Shown: piece after piece, positions 8,515 through 19,071 of the stretch
Position numbering within the stretch: the stretch's first letter is position 1
How the letters are laid out: each line of letters starts with the position of its first letter
Source: Maricaulis maris
GTDB taxonomy: Bacteria; Pseudomonadota; Alphaproteobacteria; Caulobacterales; Maricaulaceae
Direction: 5' to 3'
Assembly (NCBI RefSeq): GCF_003634045.1
Contig: NZ_RBIM01000001.1
Coordinates: forward strand, 496,001-560,000
DNA length: 64,000 nt
Position numbers and translations under genes: made by a program
Notes under the pieces: model-generated
The model's input: only the letters and a program-made list of their open reading frames with translations
What the model was told of the DNA's origin: nothing
Databases searched by the model: none

Positions 8515-9744
8515 TCAGAAATGCCGGGTGATGCGAAGGGTGATGGCATCATCGTCCTGCACGACAGCCAGAGCGTCGGCGGGGTCGACATTGACGGTGA
8601 AACGCCCCTCGATTTCCACGAATATATGGGTACCCAGACGCCGTTCCGCTTCAATCAGGACTGCGCTTGATCCATTTTCCACGTCGATGACCGCGCCGCC
8701 GAGCAGGGATGTGTCATTCATGTCATTGAAAGCAAAGCGGCCTCCCAGGAAGACATCATTGTCGAAGGAAGTCGGCGGCGCGACCGATGGATCGCTGTCG
8801 CGGCCATCGGAATGGTATTCGACCAGCACGCCGAAATCGGCACCGGACGCGGTGACGCCATAGAAGGTGTATTCCAGCCCGCCGGTGAAGGCGGCAAAGG
8901 TGTCGCCCTGGCCTTCGCGGACAATGGCCTCGCCCTTCCACAGCCAGGCGCCACGGGTCAGCTGCACATCGGCCGAGAGCTGGGAAATGATATTGTAGAC
9001 CGGCCGCAAGCTCTGCCCGTCGGCGGATGGAACGAATCCCGGTTCGCGGCTGGTGCCGTGAAAGGCCGCCAGTCCGAGATCCCAATCGCCGAGATAATGG
9101 CTCCAGCGGGCAGCGATATCGACATGGCGCTCCTCGTCGGCATGTTCGTAGAGCGGGGCATCCGTGTCGACGATGAGCGGGCCGCGCAGCCGGCCCTCAA
9201 TGCCGGGGAAGGTGCGCTCGCGAAAGCCGGGCAGGAGATAGGCTTCCAGCCGTCCCCAACCGGTCTGCCGGGTCAGGCGGATGGCGGGCTGGCCCAGCTT
9301 GTCCTCGCCATCACTGTCCTCGACTCCGTCGGTCTGGTTGATGATGTCGACCAGATGCCGCGACTCGGTCACGCCCCAGAACACCTTGATCAGGCCGGCC
9401 TCGACGGTCAGCTCGTCGCCGACAAAGCGGTAAAAGCCTTCGCGCAAATCGGCATGGCTGCGCGCGTCATCGACGGCGTCCAGGCGCGCCCAGGGCACCA
9501 GAACGATCTGGTGGCGGCGGTCGGCGCTGCGCCAGCGAAAATCACCCTCCAGGATGATCGAAGTCTGGACACCATCCTCTTGGCCGGCGAAGGCCGGGTC
9601 GTCGGGAAAAATGCGCGCTTCGGCGCCGATCGAGCCTCCCACGTCCCAGCCCTGGGACAGGGCAGTGGAGGCGCCGAAGATCACGGCCGCCAGCACCAGC
9701 AACGGCATGATCAGGGATTTCAGGGTACGCATCAGGGACCTCAT
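8515..9744 (-). CDS. Outer-membrane beta-barrel protein of the MMPL operon
   Basis: About 409 residues with a signal peptide (hydrophobic core L-I-M-P-L-L-V-L-A-A-V, cut near L-S-Q-G), then alternating amphipathic strands rich in Gly, Asp and aromatics, and a C-terminal I-T-R-H-F ending in Phe, as in outer-membrane barrels. A central block with G-L-I-K-V-F-W-G-V-T-E-S-R-H-L-V-D is distinctive and recalls DUF1302-like proteins, though this is much shorter. Start codons at 9756, 9744 and 9732 are all possible; 9744 and 9732 each have a GAGG element. Its operon partners are a LolA-like protein and an MMPL transporter, suggesting the outer-membrane end of a lipid or hydrophobic-compound transport route. 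Confidence 0.75.
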   Translation of the reverse strand: MRSLMRTLKSLIMPLLVLAAVIFGASTALSQGWDVGGSIGAEARIFPDDPAFAGQEDGVQTSIILEGDFRWRSADRRHQIVLVPWARLDAVDDARSHADLREGFYRFVGDELTVEAGLIKVFWGVTESRHLVDIINQTDGVEDSDGEDKLGQPAIRLTRQTGWGRLEAYLLPGFRERTFPGIEGRLRGPLIVDTDAPLYEHADEERHVDIAARWSHYLGDWDLGLAAFHGTSREPGFVPSADGQSLRPVYNIISQLSADVQLTRGAWLWKGEAIVREGQGDTFAAFTGGLEYTFYGVTASGADFGVLVEYHSDGRDSDPSVAPPTSFDNDVFLGGRFAFNDMNDTSLLGGAVIDVENGSSAVLIEAERRLGTHIFVEIEGRFTVNVDPADALAVVQDDDAITLRITRHF

Positions 9745-9766
9745 GATTGGCCTCATCAAGAACAAG

Positions 9767-9808
9767 CCGCCGCGACTGCACCGACAGGGAGAGGTGCAGT
9801 CGCGGCGG
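9767..9808 (-). other. 15-bp perfect hairpin inside the MMPL operon
   Basis: A 15-bp perfect stem (9767-9781 with 9794-9808) and a 12-base loop between the LolA-like gene and the barrel gene. On the minus strand it is followed by only a partly T-rich stretch, so it may be an mRNA-stabilising or partial-termination element setting the expression ratio, not a full terminator. Confidence 0.7.
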
Positions 9809-9858
9809 TCGCTGAGCCGGCCGCAGTCGGGCAGGGCCGCGGCCGGTCGGCTGGGGGG

Positions 9859-10719
9859 CTAGTACTGGCGTTCCAGAACGCCACGCACGAAGTCGTTGTC
9901 GGTCAATCCGACCCCGAATTCGAAATCGCCATAGACAAGATCGGTCGACTTGCCGGTCTGGTGATTGGTCATGACCAGGCGGTGGGCGCGCCAGATCCCG
10001 TCGCCATATTCACGGTAGTCGCCCAGATCGAGCGTCTTGAGGTGATCACCGCGGCGGTCGAAGAATTCAATGCGGCGGACCTGGTGGATGGTCTGGTCGA
10101 TATAAGAGACCTGGCGCGAATAGCCGGAGTTCTCGTAGCGCGGAAAACGCTCGACGACGTCGGTCGGCAGGGTTTCACCGGCCACCGTGATCGCTTCGGT
10201 GGTCAGGTAGTTGTGCTCATACTTGTTGAGCTCGACCGCGGTGAAGTCCTCGAAGGCAAATTCCGAGCCCACGAAGGGGCCGGACTTGTTGGCCGAGGAG
10301 ATGCGGCGCACCCGGGCCAGGGCCGGCAGGTAGAGCCATTGATCGTCCGGCTCCAGGATGTGGGCGTGCGACAAAAGGGCGGTGCCCTCGACATCAGCCG
10401 GGGTGTGGAACACCACCACAGACTTGTCGCCAACCGTATTGTCAGCCCGTTCCAGTGTCTGGAAGCTCAGCTGGCGCGAGGTTTCCTGACCGGCGGCATT
10501 GCGCAGCGTCATGGTCGCCTCGACCCGGCTGTCGCCGAAGCCATTGTCGGAATTGTCCGAACGGATGGCGATCTCATAGCCGCGGCGTTCGCTGTCTGTG
10601 TCGACCCAGGCCGGCAGCTCGGCCTCCTGGGCGAAGGCCGGTGCCGGGCCGGCCAGGGCGAGCAGGCTCGCCATGGCCAGCAGGGATTTACTGAGCGGGT
10701 TGGTAGCTTTGGTCTTCAT
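9859..10719 (-). CDS. Outer-membrane lipoprotein-sorting (LolA-like) protein
   Basis: A 286-residue exported protein. The signal peptide ends near A-P-A-F-A-Q. The mature part has D-Q-W-L-Y-L-P-A-L-x-R-V-R-R-I and S-(A/G)-x-F-A-F-E-D-F, motifs of the LolA-like family annotated as outer membrane lipoprotein-sorting protein that accompanies MMPL transporters. By analogy it may carry a lipid through the periplasm. GGAG at about 10 bases supports the ATG at 10719, though GTG at 10722 precedes it directly. It overlaps the end of the MMPL gene by about 32 bases, so the two are coupled. The substrate is unknown. Confidence 0.85.
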   Translation of the reverse strand: MKTKATNPLSKSLLAMASLLALAGPAPAFAQEAELPAWVDTDSERRGYEIAIRSDNSDNGFGDSRVEATMTLRNAAGQETSRQLSFQTLERADNTVGDKSVVVFHTPADVEGTALLSHAHILEPDDQWLYLPALARVRRISSANKSGPFVGSEFAFEDFTAVELNKYEHNYLTTEAITVAGETLPTDVVERFPRYENSGYSRQVSYIDQTIHQVRRIEFFDRRGDHLKTLDLGDYREYGDGIWRAHRLVMTNHQTGKSTDLVYGDFEFGVGLTDNDFVRGVLERQY

Positions 10720-13066
10720 CACGGTTTTCTCCGGATTGCGTATTGCGGGAGGTGAGCTTGTTGAGCTCGACGAGGAGGGCCGGCAGGAGCAGGAAATCGA
10801 GCACCAGGGCGAAGACGATCGCCAGGGCGGTCAGAAGACCCATGTCGGCATTCAGCTTGAAGGTTGAGAGGGCGAGGACGGCAAAACCGGCCGCCAGGAT
10901 GATGGTGTTGATCACGATCGCCATGCCGACGGTCTCGAAGGCGTAGCGGATGGCGCCGGCAGTATCGGCGCCGCGCTCGACGCGGGCCCGACGGTATTTG
11001 GTCAGGAAGTGGACCGTGTCGTCGACGACAATGCCGAGTGAAACCGCACCCACCGCCGCGACCGAGAAACCGACCGTGCCGACCAGCAAGGCCCAGACCC
11101 CGAACGTGGTCAGGATGGGCAGTGTGTTCGGGATCAGGCTCAAGGCGCCAAGACGCAGCGAGCGCAGGGCCAGGATCATCACCAGGCCGATCGCCAGCAC
11201 GGCGATGATATTGCCCGAGATCATCGAGTTCACATTGCGCTCGGCGACATAGGCGAACATCACCTGGGCCCCGGTCGCCGATGTGTGCATGTAGTCCGGC
11301 GTGTTGTCCGCCAGCCAGGCTTCCGCCGCGTCGAGGAAGGCTTTCGTCTCCTCGGTCGTGACATTGTCCAGGGTGACGGTCAGGCGCGAGGCCGACTTGT
11401 CGATATTGATGCGGTCATTGAGATCGAGGCCATAGGGCAAAGAGAGCTCGTAGAGCAGCAGGTATTGCGCCGCCAGACCGCGATCATCCGGCAGGGTGTA
11501 ATAGTCCGGATCATCGCCATGCAGGTTGCGATTGAGGCGCCGCATGATGTCGGTGACCGAATAGACATGGGTCACATTGTCCTGCGAGCGGGCCCAGGCC
11601 GCGAAGGCGTCGAGATTCTGCAGATATTCCGGCTCGGCGATCCCGCCCGAGCTTTGCGCCGGCACTGAAAACTCGATCGGGTAGAGGCCGAAATCCTCCA
11701 GCGCCTGGTCATTGTCGCGCCGCACTTCCAGCGAGGTGTCGAAATAATTCACCCACTGGTCGTTGAAATCGATGGTCGGGATGAGCGCGATCAGCGCCGC
11801 GCTGCCCGCCACCGAGCCGAACAGGACCGGGCGGCTGTAACGGGTCACCCAGTTGGCCAGCTGGCCCATGCGGGCGGTGGCGTCCTTGCCATCCGATTTG
11901 CGCGGCGAGGCCTTCATCGGCAGCAGCGAGACGATGGCCGGCAGGAAGGTGATCGAAAGCAGCCAGGCGGCGACGATGCCGATGGCGGTCATGGTGCCCA
12001 GATGTCCAAACGGCGGCGAGTCCGACAGGTTCAGCGCCATGAAGCCGATGACGGTGGTCAGCGAGGTGATCGAGACCGCGAGGAAATTGATCCGCACCGC
12101 ATCGATGATGGCCTCACGCTTGGCCAGCCCGTCGCGCATGCGTTGCCGCATCGACATCAGGACGTGGATCGAGTCGGCGATCGCCAGGGTCAGGACAATG
12201 GTCGGGGCCGAGGCCGAGACCGGGGTCAGCCCGATGGCAAGGAAGCCGGCCGAACCCATCGCGACGATGGTCGAGAACAGGATCAGGAACAGGGTGGCCA
12301 GCGTGCCGCTCCAGGAGCGGATGGCGATCATCATGATGACCAGCAGGACGAGATACATCAGCGGAATGAGCTTCGCCATGTCGCCCATGCCGCTTTCCAT
12401 GAAAGCATTGTTCATCATCGAGATTCCCGACAGGACGATGTCGATATCGGGATATTCCGCCTCGATGCGGTCACGCAGGGCGCGCACGACCGCCACCGAT
12501 TCCGGCACTTCCATCGAATGGAGTTCGGGGTATTGCAGCACGATGTTGATGGCCGTGACCGACCCGTCCGGCGTCACCAGCTGGTTGCGCAGGAGCGGCT
12601 CGTTGAGCGCGATGCTGCGACGCTCCAGAAGATCGCCGCGTTCAAGCGCGTGGGCATTGCGGACCAGGTCCTCGACGATCAGCTCGTCGCCCTGTGCCCA
12701 GGTATGCTGGAAATTGGTGATGGAATCGACGCGGATGGCATAGGGGACCTGCCAGCCGGCCTCGGTGATCTCCTCGACCACGGCCAGCGTGTCGGCGGAA
12801 AACACATTGCCGTCTGCGGGACGCACCACGATCAGCACATTGTCGTTCTTGGTGTAGGTCGCCTGGAAGGTCTCGAAGGCGGCAAGTTCCGGGTTCTCGT
12901 CCGAGAAGAAGGCCCGGTAATTGGTGTCGAAGGCGAGGTTCGGCATGCCGGTGGCAAAGCCGAATGTGGCGAGCAGTGTCACGAGGATCACCGCCCAGCG
13001 CCAGCGGATCATGCGCTCGGCCAGGGCCGTTGCGAACATGTCCGTGCGGTTTCTGATTGCGCCCAT
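10688..13066 (-). CDS. MMPL/RND-family transporter
   Basis: About 792 residues with the RND layout: a first TM (about 20-40), a large periplasmic domain, a TM bundle with A-D-S-I-H-V-L-M-S-M-R-Q-R-M, then a second copy with G-I-V-V-D-D-T-V-H-F-L-T-K-Y-R-R-A-R. These repeats identify an SSD-like MMPL/RND exporter. A frame opens earlier, but AAAGGA before the ATG at 13066 and the start M-G-A-I-R fit better. The next genes encode a LolA-like protein, an outer-membrane barrel and a LysR regulator. By analogy with MmpL and HpnN proteins it may export lipids or hydrophobic compounds; the cargo is unknown. The 294 bases upstream contain no gene and should hold the operon promoter. Confidence 0.9.
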   Translation of the reverse strand: MGAIRNRTDMFATALAERMIRWRWAVILVTLLATFGFATGMPNLAFDTNYRAFFSDENPELAAFETFQATYTKNDNVLIVVRPADGNVFSADTLAVVEEITEAGWQVPYAIRVDSITNFQHTWAQGDELIVEDLVRNAHALERGDLLERRSIALNEPLLRNQLVTPDGSVTAINIVLQYPELHSMEVPESVAVVRALRDRIEAEYPDIDIVLSGISMMNNAFMESGMGDMAKLIPLMYLVLLVIMMIAIRSWSGTLATLFLILFSTIVAMGSAGFLAIGLTPVSASAPTIVLTLAIADSIHVLMSMRQRMRDGLAKREAIIDAVRINFLAVSITSLTTVIGFMALNLSDSPPFGHLGTMTAIGIVAAWLLSITFLPAIVSLLPMKASPRKSDGKDATARMGQLANWVTRYSRPVLFGSVAGSAALIALIPTIDFNDQWVNYFDTSLEVRRDNDQALEDFGLYPIEFSVPAQSSGGIAEPEYLQNLDAFAAWARSQDNVTHVYSVTDIMRRLNRNLHGDDPDYYTLPDDRGLAAQYLLLYELSLPYGLDLNDRINIDKSASRLTVTLDNVTTEETKAFLDAAEAWLADNTPDYMHTSATGAQVMFAYVAERNVNSMISGNIIAVLAIGLVMILALRSLRLGALSLIPNTLPILTTFGVWALLVGTVGFSVAAVGAVSLGIVVDDTVHFLTKYRRARVERGADTAGAIRYAFETVGMAIVINTIILAAGFAVLALSTFKLNADMGLLTALAIVFALVLDFLLLPALLVELNKLTSRNTQSGENRDEDQSYQPAQ

Positions 13067-13360
13067 TTCGGGTCCTTTCAGGCAATACGGATTACGCTCA
13101 CCGGCGCGTATCGCGTCCGGCGGCAGTCGCGGCGCCAAGGCGCGCGCGTCAGATGTCAGAATGTCGGGTGTGGGCGCGCCTGGGCGCGCAGGCGCTTAGC
13201 GCGTGTCGGTATATTTCGTCATGGCGATCCCTCTTTGCGACCGCCGGACGGCTGGCCGCGCAATCAGGTGGGGCATCACCACAGATTTCGCCAATTGATG
13301 GAGCGAATATCGTTCATTCGGGATATGAATAATGCGGACGCGCGGCCCTGCGGTGCCCGG

Positions 13361-13681
13361 TCAGCGCCCGTAGCGGCGCTTGGCCCAGTAAATCGCACCG
13401 ATCGTGATCATGTAGATCGCCAGCCGCATCAGCACGACGACCCCGCCGCGCTCATCGAGGCGCGAGAAGGCAAAGTCGAAGGCGAAATCGGGCGGGATGC
13501 CGGTGGACCAGCGGTAGAAGAAGGGGGCGCAGGCATCGAGCATGAAGGCGATCGAGGCGGCGGCCGGCCATTGTGGCCATTTGCGCATGATCAGCGCCGC
13601 GACCAGTGACAGCACAATGATCAGCCACCAATCGAACGGTGTGAAGCCGACGGCCAGGCGTTCCGCGAAACTGTCATACAT
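13361..13681 (-). CDS. Small membrane protein, last gene of flagellar operon
   Basis: A 106-residue protein with about three hydrophobic segments (near 17-33, 41-58 and 81-97) and a basic C-terminal K-R-R-Y-G-R. The frame extends upstream into flhG, but the start M-Y-D-S-F-A at 13681 has a GGGGGA purine-rich site before it. It lies 19 bases after flhG on the same strand. I do not recognise the family. Position alone hints at a flagellar or polar role; it could equally be an unrelated passenger. Confidence 0.65.
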   Translation of the reverse strand: MYDSFAERLAVGFTPFDWWLIIVLSLVAALIMRKWPQWPAAASIAFMLDACAPFFYRWSTGIPPDFAFDFAFSRLDERGGVVVLMRLAIYMITIGAIYWAKRRYGR

Positions 13682-13700
13682 GCTCGATCCCCCCGGTCGA

Positions 13701-14501
13701 TCAGGCTGCCTGTTTGCCACGCGCGAGCGAGCCCGCCAAGGCCTGGATATCCTTGGCCGCCTCGCATTGCGGCGCGCGCAGGGAGACGGCGGTCTGGGCG
13801 CGGATGGCCGCCGGGACGGTCGGGTCGCGGCGGACAATGCCGGCCAGGGTCGGCGTGAAGCTCAAAAACGCCTCGCAGGTCTTGCGGAAGGCGCTGAAGG
13901 CCTCGTTGGCGGCATTGATGCTGGGCGCATTGTTGATCACCACCAGCGGCGAGGCGCCGTCATCATGCAGGCGCAGCGTTTTCACAAAGGCATAGGCGTC
14001 GGTGAGCGAGGTCGGCTCGTCATTGAGCACGATCACCACATCATCGGCGGTCAAAGCGAGGCGGATGGTGGCGCGGTCGGCACCGGCCGCAAGGTCGAGA
14101 ATGGCGCGGTCATAGGACAGGGCCAGCGCCGCGACCCCGGTGGCCAACTTGGTCAGGCCGGGACCGGCCAGATTGGCCAGGGCGCCGGAGCCGGAGCGTC
14201 CGGAGATGACGTCGAACCCGCCCTTCTGTGCCGCGCCGCCCATGGCCGGGCAGACGGCGTCTGCAATGGCAACGCGGCCATTGATGACGCTGGAAATGTC
14301 GGAATTGGGCTGCAGGCCCAGCTGGACGTCGATATTGGCCATGCCCAGATCGCCATCCATCAACAGGCAGCGCTCGCCCATTTGCGAGAAGGCGCGGGCC
14401 ATCCCGATCGACAGCATGGTCTTGCCGACGCCGCCCTTGCCGGAGGCAATGGCGAGGATGCGACCGGCGGAACGGTCCTGCGGTGCAGAGGCGATTTTCA
14501 T
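13701..14501 (-). CDS. flhG: MinD/ParA-like ATPase, FlhG (FleN) type
   Basis: A 266-residue P-loop ATPase. The deviant Walker A A-S-G-K-G-G-V-G-K-T lies at about residues 19-28, followed by L-L-M-D-G-D-L-G-M-A-N-I-D and a switch region D-L-A-A-G-A-D. The Gly-Met-Ala-Asn-(I/V)-Asp motif and its place directly after flhF mark it as FlhG/FleN, which limits flagellar number together with FlhF. Its start overlaps the flhF stop by one base (TGATG). The C-terminal amphipathic membrane helix of MinD is not obvious; the end is A-R-G-K-Q-A-A. Confidence 0.87.
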   Translation of the reverse strand: MKIASAPQDRSAGRILAIASGKGGVGKTMLSIGMARAFSQMGERCLLMDGDLGMANIDVQLGLQPNSDISSVINGRVAIADAVCPAMGGAAQKGGFDVISGRSGSGALANLAGPGLTKLATGVAALALSYDRAILDLAAGADRATIRLALTADDVVIVLNDEPTSLTDAYAFVKTLRLHDDGASPLVVINNAPSINAANEAFSAFRKTCEAFLSFTPTLAGIVRRDPTVPAAIRAQTAVSLRAPQCEAAKDIQALAGSLARGKQAA

Positions 14502-15493
14502 CAGTCGTCGTCCTCGAACGGTGTGGTGCGGTCCTCGACCAGGACCCGGGCCATGCGCAGCGGTGTCGCCGGGGCCAGTCCGCCGCCAATGAAGGGGGTC
14601 GAGGAGATTTGCGCAAAGGCCAGGCCGGTTTCACCAACGCCAAGGATGGCACCGAGACGGCGGGCACAGTCGAGCTTGACCGGGATGCAGCGGCTGGCGC
14701 CGATCGAGGCAAACAGCGAGGCGGCGTCCTCGGCATCTTCCGGTGTCAGGCCGGCATCAAAGACATAGAGGATTTCGGCATTGGCGCTGTCAGCGAAGGC
14801 CAGCGTCATGTCGAGATCGTCCAGCTCGAACGGATTGACCGCCGGGCTGTCGATCAGGACCGGGCCGTCAATCTCCTCGACGGCATCGATCATTTCCCGC
14901 GGATCATCGACGACCCGGAAACCGGCGCCCATGCGGCGGGCCAGCTCTTGCAGCCGGTCGGTGGCGCCGGCGCGTTCGCCGTCGCAGGAGATCAGGGTCG
15001 GCACGGCACCGGCCGTGATGGCGCGGGCGGCGGTCTTGGCCAGGGCCGAGGTTTTGCCGACGCCAGGCGTGCCGGCAAACAGGATGGCGTGTTCGGGCAC
15101 GGCGGGCAGCGGCTGGAAGGTATAGCGGCTCTCGATCGCGTGGGCGAGACGGGCGACGGCCTGGCCGTCGGAGAGGTCATGGGCCGAACGGATCAGGGCC
15201 TGGGCAGCCGAACCCGGTGCGCGGTGAAAGCCGAGCGCCCGGATCACCCGGTCCAGCTCATTGTCTTCACGCAGGCCGCGCTCGATATCGGCCTCGCCGG
15301 CCAGACGGATCGAACGGTCACGGACCTGTTCGGCCGGTTCGACGACCCGCGACATTTCACTGGCCGCGCGCACTTGCACGCCGCCATCAGGGCCATCGCC
15401 GGTGGCGATGATGACAGCGTCGGGACCCATTTCACGGCGGACATCAGCCATGGCTTGGGTCAGGGACGGGGCGGCAAAGGTTTTAAGATGCAT
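14501..15493 (-). CDS. flhF: SRP-type GTPase FlhF with divergent GTPase motifs
   Basis: A 330-residue SRP-like GTPase that in other bacteria positions the flagellum. M-H-L-K-T-F-x-A and the D-V-R-R-E-M-G-P-D-A-V-I start are typical of FlhF. The P-loop G-T-P-G-V-G-K-T is at 141-148. Two usually strict motifs are altered: the D-T-A-G-R region reads I-D-S-P-A-V-N and the T-K-L-D region reads V-K-L-D. The linker before the G domain is short. It sits 35 bases after flhA and overlaps flhG. Identity is secure from context; GTPase activity is uncertain. Confidence 0.87.
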   Translation of the reverse strand: MHLKTFAAPSLTQAMADVRREMGPDAVIIATGDGPDGGVQVRAASEMSRVVEPAEQVRDRSIRLAGEADIERGLREDNELDRVIRALGFHRAPGSAAQALIRSAHDLSDGQAVARLAHAIESRYTFQPLPAVPEHAILFAGTPGVGKTSALAKTAARAITAGAVPTLISCDGERAGATDRLQELARRMGAGFRVVDDPREMIDAVEEIDGPVLIDSPAVNPFELDDLDMTLAFADSANAEILYVFDAGLTPEDAEDAASLFASIGASRCIPVKLDCARRLGAILGVGETGLAFAQISSTPFIGGGLAPATPLRMARVLVEDRTTPFEDDD

Positions 15494-15528
15494 GGGCTCG
15501 GATCATATCACAGGTCAAAAACGGTCGC

Positions 15529-17661
15529 TTAGCCGACATGGCCCATCGTCTGAAGGCGCGCGCTCGGGTGGATTTCATTCTGCGACATCACCACGGTCTG
15601 CGGGCGAAAACGCTCAACCAGAGAACGCACATACGGACGAATCAGCGGGCTCGTCAGCAGCACTGGGACATGACCCTGAGCTGATGCGGTTTCAAAAGAG
15701 TTTCGAATGGCAGCCACGAAATCATGCAGCTTGGACGGGGCCAGGGCGAGCTGGCGACGATCACCATCGCCGACCAGGGCTTCCATGAAGGCCTGCTCCC
15801 ATTGCGGACCCATGGCGAGCACCGGCAGCACACCGTCATGCGCCTTGTTGGCGTGGCAGATCTGGCGCGCCAGGCGGGTCCGGACATGTTCGACAATGGC
15901 GTCGAGATTCTGGGTCGTGGCGCTGGCTTCGGCGATGCCTTCCAGAATGGTCGGCAGGTCGCGGATCGAGATGCGCTCCTTGATCAGGGATTGCAGCACA
16001 CGCTGGATGCCGGCGCGGCTGATCTGGTTCGGCGTGATGTCGTCGACCAGGCCCTTGTGCTCTTTCGACAGCTTGCCGATCAGCTTCTCGACCTCCGCGT
16101 AGGACAGGAGGTCGGCCATGTTCTCGCGCAGCAGCTCGGTCAGGTGGGTGACCAGGACGGCAGCCGGTTCGACAATGGTGTAGCCACGGAAAGAGGCTTC
16201 CTCGCGCAGGCCTTCATCAATCCAGGTCGCCGGCAGGCCGAAAGTCGGTTCCTTGACGTGCTTGCCGGGCATGTCGATCGACAGGCCGGCCGGATCCATC
16301 ACCAGCAGCTTGTGCAGCTCGAGATCGCCGCGACCGGCTTCCAGCTCCTTGATGCGGATCGTGTACTCATTGTTGCCCAACGCCATGTTGTCGATGATGC
16401 GCACCGCCGGGGTGATGAAGCCCATTTCCTCGGCCAGCGAGCGGCGCAGGGCGCGAATCTGGTCGGTCAGTTTGCGGCCATCGACATCATTGATCAGCGG
16501 CAGCAGGCCATAGCCCAGCTCGATCTTCAGCTCGTCAATGGCAAGGCTGTCCTCGATCGGCGCTTCTTCGGCGGATTTGCTTTCGACGTCCTCGGCTTCC
16601 TGTTCCGCCTTGGCGTCGATCTCGGCTTGCGCAGTCCGCTCGGCGAGATCCCTGTTCATCCAGGCCAGGGCACCGGCACCGGCCGACATCAGCGCGAAGG
16701 GAATGAGCGGCATGCCGGGCAGCAGGCCGACCATCAGGGCGACTGCGGAGACCAGGCCGAGGCCTTGCGGGTTGGCGGTCAGCTGGCCGAACAGGGCCTT
16801 GTCGGCCTGTCCGTTGACACCGGCCTTGGAGACCAGCAGGCCGGCGCCGACCGAGATGATCAGGGCCGGGATCTGCGACACCAGGCCATCGCCGATGGTC
16901 AGCGAGGAATAGGCCGAGGCGGCTTCCGAGAAGGGCATGCCCGACTGGACCACACCGATGATGATGCCGCCGACCAGGTTGATGGCGGTGATCATCAGGC
17001 CGGCCATGGCATCGCCGCGGACGAATTTGGAGGCACCATCCATGGCGCCGAAGAAATTGCTTTCACCTTCCAGCTCGGTGCGGCGCTTGCGGGCCTCATC
17101 CTCGGTGATCAGTCCGGCAGAGAGATCGGCGTCGATCGCCATCTGCTTGCCGGGCATGGCATCCAGGGTGAAGCGGGCCGCGACTTCCGCGATCCGGCCG
17201 GAACCCTTGGTGATGACGACGAAGTTCACGATCACCAGGATGGCAAACACGATAATGCCGATGACGACATTGCCCTGCATGACGAAGGAGCCGAAGGCCT
17301 CGATCACCTCGCCGGCCGCGTCCGTGCCCTCATGGCCCTTCGACAGGATCAGGCGGGTCGAGGCGATGTTGAGGCCGAGGCGCAGCAGGGTGGTGATCAG
17401 CAGCAGGGCCGGGAAGGCGGAGAATTCCAGCGGCTTCTTGATGAAGAGCGCGGTCATCAGCACCAGGACCGACATCGAGATCGAGATCGCCAGCGACATG
17501 TCCAGCAGGAAGCTGGGCATGGGCAGCATCAGCATCACCAGAATGGCGAGAATGCCGACCGCCAACGCCACATCACCGCGAAGCGTGCGGTTCAGGAAGG
17601 CGCGGAGATCAAATCCGCCGGTTGCAGGTGCGGCGGTTGGGGAGGCTGCGGTATCGACCAC
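15529..17661 (-). CDS. flhA: Flagellar export gate protein FlhA
   Basis: A 710-residue integral membrane protein of the flagellar type III export gate. About eight TM helices lie in residues 25-330, including P-S-F-L-L-D-M-S-L-A-I-S and F-S-A-F-P-A-L-L-L-I-T-T-L-L-R-L-G-L-N. The loop D-A-M-P-G-K-Q-M-A-I-D-A-D-L-S-A-G is the FHIPEP signature. The cytoplasmic domain (about 370-710) binds export substrates and FliJ. It follows flbD by 12 bases. Length and motifs are normal for the family. Confidence 0.97.
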   Translation of the reverse strand: MVDTAASPTAAPATGGFDLRAFLNRTLRGDVALAVGILAILVMLMLPMPSFLLDMSLAISISMSVLVLMTALFIKKPLEFSAFPALLLITTLLRLGLNIASTRLILSKGHEGTDAAGEVIEAFGSFVMQGNVVIGIIVFAILVIVNFVVITKGSGRIAEVAARFTLDAMPGKQMAIDADLSAGLITEDEARKRRTELEGESNFFGAMDGASKFVRGDAMAGLMITAINLVGGIIIGVVQSGMPFSEAASAYSSLTIGDGLVSQIPALIISVGAGLLVSKAGVNGQADKALFGQLTANPQGLGLVSAVALMVGLLPGMPLIPFALMSAGAGALAWMNRDLAERTAQAEIDAKAEQEAEDVESKSAEEAPIEDSLAIDELKIELGYGLLPLINDVDGRKLTDQIRALRRSLAEEMGFITPAVRIIDNMALGNNEYTIRIKELEAGRGDLELHKLLVMDPAGLSIDMPGKHVKEPTFGLPATWIDEGLREEASFRGYTIVEPAAVLVTHLTELLRENMADLLSYAEVEKLIGKLSKEHKGLVDDITPNQISRAGIQRVLQSLIKERISIRDLPTILEGIAEASATTQNLDAIVEHVRTRLARQICHANKAHDGVLPVLAMGPQWEQAFMEALVGDGDRRQLALAPSKLHDFVAAIRNSFETASAQGHVPVLLTSPLIRPYVRSLVERFRPQTVVMSQNEIHPSARLQTMGHVG

Positions 17662-17673
17662 GTATCAGTCCAA

Positions 17674-19044
<1,371 letters not shown>

Positions 19045-19071
19045 GATATGTTCCGTCCTTTCCGCCAGGCC

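Noticed and set aside
8812-10755. 647-codon frame on the plus strand
   Set aside because: Antisense to the barrel and LolA-like genes, which have signal peptides and family motifs.
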